From JANWZL01 sp037445185 (lineage in GTDB: Bacteria > Pseudomonadota > Gammaproteobacteria > Burkholderiales > Thiobacillaceae): a stretch of DNA of 18,352 nucleotides. The stretch is taken from NCBI GenBank assembly GCA_037445185.1, contig JBBIKZ010000044.1, positions 1 to 18,352 of the forward strand, given 5' to 3'. Made by a program: the position numbers and the translations under genes. Shown here in pieces: positions 14,018-18,352 of this stretch (positions are counted from its first letter, which is position 1; each line of letters begins with the position of its first letter). The notes under the pieces were generated by a model. The model saw nothing but the letters and a program-made list of their open reading frames with translations. It had not been told where the DNA came from and did not search any database.

Positions 14018-14171
14018 GCGTGATCGCCACGCGATACGCGCGGGCGAGCCGGTCGATCCCCCCGGCCGCGGGCAAAGGCTATCCAACCGGCCGTGAAACG
14101 GCATGACGGCAGGGTGTCGGCCAATGAGCCCGCTACAACCACCATTGGGTGATGTGTGCCACCAAGAGGGG

Positions 14172-14200
14172 TTGCATACATGAATGAGAACGGTTATCAT
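14172..14200 (+). promoter_or_regulatory. Predicted sigma-70 promoter of the iron-uptake operon
   Basis: TTGCAT (14172-14177) and TATCAT (14195-14200) are separated by exactly 17 bases. The -10 differs from TATAAT at one base; the -35 keeps TTG. The -10 and most of the spacer are covered by the Fur box at 14183-14201. Transcription would start near 14207, giving a 5' leader of about 150 bases. Confidence 0.65.
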
Positions 14201-14201
14201 T
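14183..14201 (+). promoter_or_regulatory. Fur box
   Basis: AATGAGAAC-G-GTTATCATT, a 9-1-9 palindrome with one mismatch between arms, close to the classical 19-bp Fur site (GATAATGATAATCATTATC type). It overlaps the predicted -10 and spacer, which fits repression by Fur-Fe when iron is plentiful. The downstream hemP-tonB-exbB-exbD genes make iron control highly plausible. Confidence 0.85.
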
Positions 14202-14314
14202 TGCATACCTTCCAAACCCAAGACTGCCTTCCCGACCACACGGGGCGGCCGCCTTGAGGACGGAAACCCGCCAGCCATGCCCCAGCCGGGCCAGCCAGCG
14301 TCGCTTCACGGTCT

Positions 14315-14332
14315 GTGCCGGTGCGCCGGCAC
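14315..14332 (+). promoter_or_regulatory. Hairpin in the 5' leader, upstream of the first start codon
   Basis: GTGCCGG-TGCG-CCGGCAC, a perfect 7-bp stem with a 4-base loop ending 12 bases before the ribosome binding site (AAGGAG, 14344-14349). It is stable and lies within the predicted leader RNA. It could affect translation or RNA stability, or bind a small RNA nearby. No known riboswitch was recognised. Confidence 0.4.
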
Positions 14333-14343
14333 GCGAGCTCGTC

Positions 14344-14349
14344 AAGGAG
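14344..14349 (+). promoter_or_regulatory. Ribosome binding site of the first iron-operon gene
   Basis: AAGGAG, 8 bases before the ATG at 14358. An out-of-frame ATG at 14351 is too close to the motif to be preferred. Confidence 0.7.
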
Positions 14350-14357
14350 AATGAGGC

Positions 14358-14699
14358 ATGGTAACGGACACACAATGCTATTCCCGGTCCTCAGGGGCAT
14401 CCACTGAAGAGCGCCCGCGCGGGGTGTGCCCAAGCGGTGGTGCCGCAGGGTCCGACACCGGCTGCGCCGAAGAACTACGCTTGCTGATCGCCTGCATTGA
14501 CAACCTCATGTGCTACCTGCAAACGGGTTGCCGTCAGCATGCGGCGCGGGCCGTGTTCCTGCTGGAACGGGCGGAGGCGCGGCCTGGTGGAGATGCCGGA
14601 TTGCGGCTGCTTTATCGCGGCATGCGTGAGCGCCTGAGCGCGGCCCTGCCGCTACCGGCCGCGTCCATCCCGAATGCATGGGGAGGTCGTGATGTGTGA
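14358..14699 (+). CDS. Small Cys-rich protein of unknown function, first gene of the iron operon
   Basis: A 113-residue protein I do not recognise. It has six cysteines (C7, C24, C36, C46, C52, C58), three of them in the segment CIDNLMCYLQTGC spaced 6 apart. That spacing suggests a helical or metal-binding arrangement. The first 35 residues look disordered; residues 37-97 look helical (ELRLLIACIDNLMCYL, AARAVFLLERAE, LRLLYRGMRERLSAAL). No signal peptide or membrane segment is seen, so it is probably cytoplasmic. It has a good ribosome binding site, and its end overlaps the next gene by 8 bases. These features, and its place directly after a Fur-controlled promoter, support a real gene. A role in iron sensing or handling with the DUF2325-type protein is an inference. 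Confidence 0.75.
   Translation: MVTDTQCYSRSSGASTEERPRGVCPSGGAAGSDTGCAEELRLLIACIDNLMCYLQTGCRQHAARAVFLLERAEARPGGDAGLRLLYRGMRERLSAALPLPAASIPNAWGGRDV
14682..14686 (+). promoter_or_regulatory. Ribosome binding site deciding the DUF2325-type start
   Basis: GGAGG, 5 bases before the ATG at 14692, and inside the end of the preceding gene. The in-frame ATG at 14674 lies before this motif and is less likely. Confidence 0.7.
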
Positions 14700-16002
14700 G
14701 CGGCACGCCGTGGGCACTGTCATCAAAGCCCTGTTCGGCGCCCAGCCTGAGGCCCGCCCGGAGGCCGAGACCCCGGTTAGGCCGGAGGGGGGGCGTGGGC
14801 GGCGCCGCCGGCTTTGGGAGTTAGAGGAGCGGTATCTCTGCCCCGTGGTGGGCAGCTGTCTGAGCTTGGCTGAGCTCAAGACACTCGCCCGTCGGAACGG
14901 GTATCGTGGCCAGGACTTCGATGCCTATCGCCTGCATGTCGAGGCAGTCAGCGTGGCCGGTACGCGCAATGCGGCATCGGAGCGCATGCAGACGGTGCTC
15001 GAGCGCAAATATGCCGGATGCGTGCATCGGTTCAAGGCGGCACGCAGTGACGAAGCGGTGCTTGCCCTATGGCGCGAGCACTTCGACTGCGGCGAGGTGG
15101 CCGGCGCGCTCTGGGCGGCGATGACGCACGGCGCGGCCTCGGCCGAGACGCGCCATCGCATCTACGCCGATGTGCACATGCTGTCGCATCAGGTCAGCGC
15201 TGGCGCCGTGGCGGAGCAGCGTCGGATGCACGCCGGCGGGTATGATGCCGAGGCGCGCCAACGCGATGCGGAAAAACTACAGCGTCAGACCGAGGCGCTG
15301 GTTCAGGAACGCGCGCGCAGCCAACGGTTGGAGGCTGAATGCGCGCGGTTGCGCGCGCAGCTGAGCGAGGTGGAGCCGCTGCGTGCCCGTCTGGCCGCCT
15401 TGGAGTCCGGCCAGGTCATGGTGGACATGGGGCGGCGCCTGCTGATGCTGGAGGCGGCCAATGCCGATCTACGCGCAAAAGTGTGTCGCGCCGAGGCGCT
15501 CGAAGCACGTTTGCGCAATTTGCAGACGGAGGTGGAGCGGCTTGCGCGTGAGCGCGACGACCTCGCCGCCGAGCGTGACGCCCTGGAGCAGTTCTGTCTG
15601 CCCGAGGTGGAAGCCGCGGCGGACGCCTGCTCGGGCGAATGCGCCAACTGCCCGGAGCGATTGCACGGACGCTGTGTGCTGTGCGTGGGCGGTCGCACGC
15701 CCCTGCTGGCCCAGTATCGGCGGCTGGCCGAACGGCTAGGGGTGCGTCTCATCCATCACGACGGCGGTCGCGAGGACGCCATGAGCCGCCTGCCGGAGCT
15801 GCTGGCCGCCTCGGATGCGGTCATCTGTCCCACCGACAGCGTGAGCCATGCCGCCTACAGGCAGCTCAAACGCCATTGCAAGGCGATGCAAAAACCGTGC
15901 GTGCTGGCCAGAAGCTCCGGTGTGGCCGGCTTTGCCGCCGCGCTCGCTCGGCTCGCCGGCGATCGCCCCGACCCGCGCAATAAGCCTTTGCATCCCGCGT
16001 AA
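14692..16002 (+). CDS. Coiled-coil DUF2325-type protein with a cysteine cluster
   Basis: A 436-residue protein in three parts. The N-terminal region (about 40-170) carries RYLCPVVGSCLSLAEL (47-62), with C50 and C56, and looks helical. Residues about 185-300 form a long coiled coil rich in Glu, Arg, Ala and Leu. The C-terminal domain (about 327-415) matches the DUF2325 pattern as I recall it: VLCVGGRTPLL, LIHHDGG (353-359), AVICPTDSVSHAAY, then KRHCKAMQKPCVLA. A cluster at 313-331 (C-x3-C-x2-C-x7-C-x2-C) sits where the coiled coil meets this domain and could bind zinc or an iron-sulfur cluster. There is no signal peptide or membrane segment. The function is unknown. Its place between a Fur-controlled promoter and hemP-tonB suggests a role in iron or heme handling. 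The start at 14692 overlaps the previous gene by 8 bases. Confidence 0.85.
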   Translation: MCERHAVGTVIKALFGAQPEARPEAETPVRPEGGRGRRRRLWELEERYLCPVVGSCLSLAELKTLARRNGYRGQDFDAYRLHVEAVSVAGTRNAASERMQTVLERKYAGCVHRFKAARSDEAVLALWREHFDCGEVAGALWAAMTHGAASAETRHRIYADVHMLSHQVSAGAVAEQRRMHAGGYDAEARQRDAEKLQRQTEALVQERARSQRLEAECARLRAQLSEVEPLRARLAALESGQVMVDMGRRLLMLEAANADLRAKVCRAEALEARLRNLQTEVERLARERDDLAAERDALEQFCLPEVEAAADACSGECANCPERLHGRCVLCVGGRTPLLAQYRRLAERLGVRLIHHDGGREDAMSRLPELLAASDAVICPTDSVSHAAYRQLKRHCKAMQKPCVLARSSGVAGFAAALARLAGDRPDPRNKPLHPA

Positions 16003-16005
16003 CCG

Positions 16006-16200
16006 ATGAAGCGAACGCGCATGATGAACGAGGATAAAACTTTCTTGCCGCCTGCATCGGAGCAGGCACAGCCCCTGACCCTGGTCATCCCGAGCGACAC
16101 CCTTTTTCGCTTCGGGCGACGCGAGGTGGTGATCCTGCACGATGGGCAGGCTTACCGGCTGCGTCTGACACGTCAGAACAAGCTCATCCTCACCAAATGA
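16006..16200 (+). CDS. hemP: HemP-family hemin uptake protein
   Basis: A 64-residue small protein whose C-terminal half, FGRREVVILHDGQAYRLRLT followed by RQNKLILTK, is the hallmark of HemP. HemP proteins are short cytoplasmic proteins found beside heme-uptake and tonB genes. In some bacteria they act in control of heme-uptake genes. The N-terminal 20 residues are variable. Three in-frame ATGs (16006, 16021, 16024) are possible and none has a good ribosome binding site. I give the first, 3 bases after the previous stop. The stop overlaps the tonB start by 4 bases (ATGA). Confidence 0.9.
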   Translation: MKRTRMMNEDKTFLPPASEQAQPLTLVIPSDTLFRFGRREVVILHDGQAYRLRLTRQNKLILTK

Positions 16201-17036
16201 GCGTCCCCGCCTGGGCTATCGCCCGTGCCACCGGTCCGGCGGTCGAGCCGGGTCGCGCCGTGCAGGCTCAGCCGAGCTTCGCCGCACACGCCGTGGGCGC
16301 GCACCAACCTGCCATGCGTCCGGGCATCCCGTTTTCTCTCAACTGGCCTGGCTTGGCCATGGTCATGCTCGCGCATGCGCTGGTGCTTGCAGCCCTGCTC
16401 GCCTTGGCGCCGTCAGCGCCGCAGATGCAGCGCCAGCCGCCGCTCATGGCGAGCCTGATCCTGCCGCCGGCGCCGCCCCGGGTGGACGAGCCACCCAGGC
16501 CTTTGCCGGCGCGCCCGCGTGTCGAGCCGCCACCCGAGCCGCTGCCGCCGCTCCCGGTGCTGAGCGCCACAGAATCGGCGCCGGCACCGGCCGTGGCGTC
16601 GGCACCGCCACCGGTGCCCGAGCCCATGCCGGCGGTGCCGCCGCCGCCTGCCCCCGTTGAGGCATCGCCGGCAGCGGTGGCAGCCGCGACCACGCCGGTA
16701 TCACCGGGGACGATGTCTCCCCCCACCCCGCCCGCACCGCGTAGGGAACCGGTGGAGGCACCGCGCTACGACGCGGATTACCTGGACAACCCGGCGCCCG
16801 CCTATCCCGCGCTCGCCCGCCGGCTGGGCGAGCAGGGGCGCGTGTTGTTGCGCGTATATGTGCTCGCCGACGGCACGGCCGGGCAAGTGGAGATACGCGA
16901 GTCCAGCGGCCATGAGCGGCTCGACCGCGCCGCACGCGAGGCCGTGGCACGCTGGCGCTTCGTGCCGGCGCGCCAGGGGGAACGTCCGGTGGCCGCCTGG
17001 GTGCTGGTACCCATTTCTTTCAATCTGGGGAGTTGA
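16197..17036 (+). CDS. tonB: Energy transducer TonB
   Basis: A 279-residue protein that carries energy from the ExbB-ExbD motor to outer-membrane iron/heme receptors. A transmembrane segment lies at about 52-71 and contains H60, matching the functional membrane histidine of TonB. A long Pro-rich linker (about 80-188) spans the periplasm. The C-terminal domain (190-277) has YPALARRLGEQGRVLLRVYV, ESSGHERLDRAAREA and ARWRFVPARQG. The 49 residues before the membrane segment are longer than usual. An in-frame ATG at 16314 would give a more typical short cytoplasmic tail, but it has no ribosome binding site and would leave a 117-base gap in a tightly packed operon. The start at 16197 overlaps hemP by 4 bases. 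Confidence 0.93.
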   Translation: MSVPAWAIARATGPAVEPGRAVQAQPSFAAHAVGAHQPAMRPGIPFSLNWPGLAMVMLAHALVLAALLALAPSAPQMQRQPPLMASLILPPAPPRVDEPPRPLPARPRVEPPPEPLPPLPVLSATESAPAPAVASAPPPVPEPMPAVPPPPAPVEASPAAVAAATTPVSPGTMSPPTPPAPRREPVEAPRYDADYLDNPAPAYPALARRLGEQGRVLLRVYVLADGTAGQVEIRESSGHERLDRAAREAVARWRFVPARQGERPVAAWVLVPISFNLGS

Positions 17037-17041
17037 GTCTC

Positions 17042-17797
17042 ATGCCCGAGCAAACCCTGGGCTTTGCCCATTTCATCGCCGAGGCCGACGGCGTCGCGCA
17101 CGTCCTGCTCCTGGTGTTGCTGGTAATGTCGGTCGCCACCTGGTATCTCATCGTCGCCAAGACCTGGGGCAACTGGCGCATGCGCCGGCGTGGACGCGCC
17201 TTCCTGCGCCGCTTCTGGGACGCCCCCGACCTCGACGCGGTCGCGGCCGAGCTGCGTCGGCGCGGTGTCGAGGACCCGTTCTCGCATCTAGTCCACCACG
17301 CCCTGCGCGCGGCCGAGCAGTATCGCATGAGGACCGGCGCGCGGCTGATCGAGGCGGGCACGGCCGACGAGTTCCTCACCCGCGCCATGCGGCGCGCCAT
17401 CGAGCAGGACACCGCGCGTCTGGAATACGGCCATACCGTGCTCGCCTCGGTGGCCTCCAGCGCGCCCTTCGTCGGCCTGTTCGGCACGGTCTGGGGCATC
17501 TACCACGCCCTGCTGGCCATCGGCCTGTCCGGTCAGGGCACGCTCGACCAGGTCGCCGGGCCGGTGGGCGAGGCGCTGATCATGACCGCGCTGGGGCTGG
17601 CGGTGGCCATCCCGGCTGTGCTCGCCTACAACGCCTTCACCCGCGCCAACCGCCTGCTTCTAGCCGAGCTGGACGGCTTCGCGCACGACCTCTTTGCCTT
17701 CCTGTCCACCGGCAATCGCCATGCCACCCTTGCGGGCCCAGGCAACGTCGCATCGGTGCGGCCGATCGGTCGACAAGCGGTCGCAGGAGGGGTGTGA
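17042..17797 (+). CDS. exbB: ExbB proton-channel subunit (MotA/TolQ/ExbB family)
   Basis: A 251-residue inner-membrane protein of the TonB motor. Three transmembrane segments are visible at about 18-38, 132-155 and 176-198. The second and third carry the family signatures APFVGLFGTVWGIYHAL (141-157) and GEALIMTALGLAVAIPAVLAYN (176-197), where E177 is the conserved membrane-edge acidic residue. The long cytoplasmic loop between the first two segments is typical. I chose the ATG at 17042, with GGGGAG (17027-17032) upstream; a TTG at 17033 in the same frame is an alternative. The stop shares one base with the exbD start. Position after tonB separates it from TolQ. Confidence 0.93.
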   Translation: MPEQTLGFAHFIAEADGVAHVLLLVLLVMSVATWYLIVAKTWGNWRMRRRGRAFLRRFWDAPDLDAVAAELRRRGVEDPFSHLVHHALRAAEQYRMRTGARLIEAGTADEFLTRAMRRAIEQDTARLEYGHTVLASVASSAPFVGLFGTVWGIYHALLAIGLSGQGTLDQVAGPVGEALIMTALGLAVAIPAVLAYNAFTRANRLLLAELDGFAHDLFAFLSTGNRHATLAGPGNVASVRPIGRQAVAGGV

Positions 17798-18216
17798 TGG
17801 CCTTCGGTGGCTTTTCCGACAACCCGACCGGCCGGCCGGTGGCGGAGATCAACATGATCCCGCTCATCGACGTGATGCTGGTGCTGCTGGTCATCTTCAT
17901 CATCACCGCGCCCCTGCTCACCCACGCGGTCAAGGTCGAGCTGCCGCGCGCAACGGGCATGGTCAACGCGCTCGAGCACGAGCACGTACACCTGTCCATC
18001 GACGCCGCCGGCACCGTCTACTGGAACGGGGAAGCCCTCGCCGAAGGTGCCTGGCGCGCGCACATGGCAGCGGCGGCCAAGCTCGATCCCCAGCCGGAAC
18101 TGCATCTGCGCGCGGACGGCCAGCTCGCCTACCAGCGCGTGGTGACGGTGATGTCGGATGCCGCCAAGGCGGGGCTCACCCGCATCGGCTTCGTCACCGA
18201 TCCGCGCGAGATGTAG
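17797..18216 (+). CDS. exbD: ExbD proton-channel subunit
   Basis: A 139-residue partner of ExbB. The single transmembrane segment (about 24-44) follows EINMIPLIDVMLVLLVIF, in which D25 is the proton-carrying aspartate at the same position as in E. coli ExbD. The periplasmic domain (about 45-139) ends with RADGQLAYQRVVTVMSDAAK and GLTRIGFVTDP, as expected. Its ATG shares its A with the exbB TGA, and GGAGG (17786-17790) lies 6 bases before it. It is the last gene of the operon in this window. An outer-membrane receptor gene, often next to such operons, is not seen here. Confidence 0.95.
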   Translation: MAFGGFSDNPTGRPVAEINMIPLIDVMLVLLVIFIITAPLLTHAVKVELPRATGMVNALEHEHVHLSIDAAGTVYWNGEALAEGAWRAHMAAAAKLDPQPELHLRADGQLAYQRVVTVMSDAAKAGLTRIGFVTDPREM

Positions 18217-18228
18217 TGAGCGCGACAC

Positions 18229-18333
18229 TGCTGTCCAAAACAGCCGAAACCGGGCGGGTGGCCCCTTGATTTGACGCGGGTTTCGGGCGGGTTATGACGG
18301 GATTTCAAGGTCGAGCCTGCTTATGCTGTCCAA
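18229..18333. repeat. 10-bp direct repeat TGCTGTCCAA near the window end
   Basis: TGCTGTCCAA occurs at 18229-18238 and again at 18324-18333. Between them GGGCGGGT also occurs twice. No gene is supported after 18216. The pattern may mark an insertion-sequence end or regulatory repeats, but the window stops too soon to tell. Confidence 0.35.
18230..18286. repeat. Inverted repeats downstream of exbD
   Basis: CCGAAACC (18244-18251) pairs with GGTTTCGG (18279-18286) over 8 bp, and GCTGT/ACAGC (18230-18234, 18240-18244) forms a smaller overlapping hairpin. The two share base 18244, so only one full form exists at a time. There is no clear U-tract. It may terminate the iron operon or be the end of a mobile element cut off by the window edge. 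Confidence 0.4.
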
Positions 18334-18352
18334 GATCAGGCGAACGCCAGCG

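Larger units (their letters stand above)
13844..14171. other. Gene-poor intergenic stretch with several hairpins
   Basis: The 514 bases from 13844 to 14357 hold no supported gene; minus-strand reading frames here show no recognisable protein features. Up to 14171 I see only inverted repeats: a GC hairpin at 13848-13863, GGCC-CTAA-GGCC near 13958, and a 10-bp near-perfect pair at 13981-13990/14008-14017. No known riboswitch or tRNA pattern was recognised. Confidence 0.6.

Noticed and set aside
13930..14433. Several minus-strand frames of 78-87 codons in the gap before the iron operon
   Set aside because: They lack ribosome binding sites, overlap one another, run through the Fur-box promoter, and show no family features.
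16657..18216. A 519-codon plus-strand frame running through tonB and exbB into exbD
   Set aside because: Only its last 139 codons encode a recognisable protein (ExbD); the rest is an Arg-rich alternate frame of tonB and exbB.

Overview
The window looks like chromosomal DNA from a high-GC betaproteobacterium, perhaps of the Rhodocyclales or a related group. This rests on base composition, on gene families and on operon types (class Ia nrdA/nrdB with NrdR boxes, hemP-tonB-exbB-exbD behind a Fur box, a PhnD-like protein paired with a PAS-GGDEF-EAL protein). The genus cannot be fixed from sequence alone. I saw no rRNA, tRNA, CRISPR array, or complete transposon.

Minus-strand half (120-9266). A periplasmic PhnD-type binding protein (3269-4102) is translationally coupled to a large membrane cyclic-di-GMP enzyme (120-3269) with HAMP, two PAS, GGDEF, EAL and a C-terminal zinc-binding CZB-like domain. 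Upstream lies a 253-base gap holding a partial duplicate of the nrdB 3' end and several inverted repeats. Then come nrdB (4356-5567), a Phd/PIN toxin-antitoxin pair (5679-6303) and nrdA (6387-9266). The toxin-antitoxin module therefore sits between the two ribonucleotide reductase subunit genes. Two NrdR-type boxes spaced 32 bp apart lie upstream of nrdA.

Plus-strand half (9517-18216). purU (formyltetrahydrofolate deformylase) diverges from nrdA. It is followed by a two-gene lipid-modification unit: a cyclopropane-synthase-like methyltransferase overlapping by 4 bases a DHCR24-like FAD oxidoreductase. A nitroreductase-family gene stands alone after it. A 514-base gap then leads to a promoter whose -10 and spacer are covered by a good Fur box. 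That promoter heads a compact six-gene iron-uptake operon: a small Cys-rich unknown protein, a coiled-coil DUF2325-type protein, HemP, TonB, ExbB and ExbD. The genes overlap or nearly touch.

The most interesting points are the two uncharacterised Cys-rich cytoplasmic proteins leading a Fur-controlled hemP-tonB-exbBD operon, the duplicated nrdB tail with its 15-bp inverted repeat, the methyltransferase/FAD-oxidoreductase pair that may make methyl-branched or otherwise modified membrane fatty acids, and the c-di-GMP enzyme that appears to have both a periplasmic PhnD input and a cytoplasmic zinc input.
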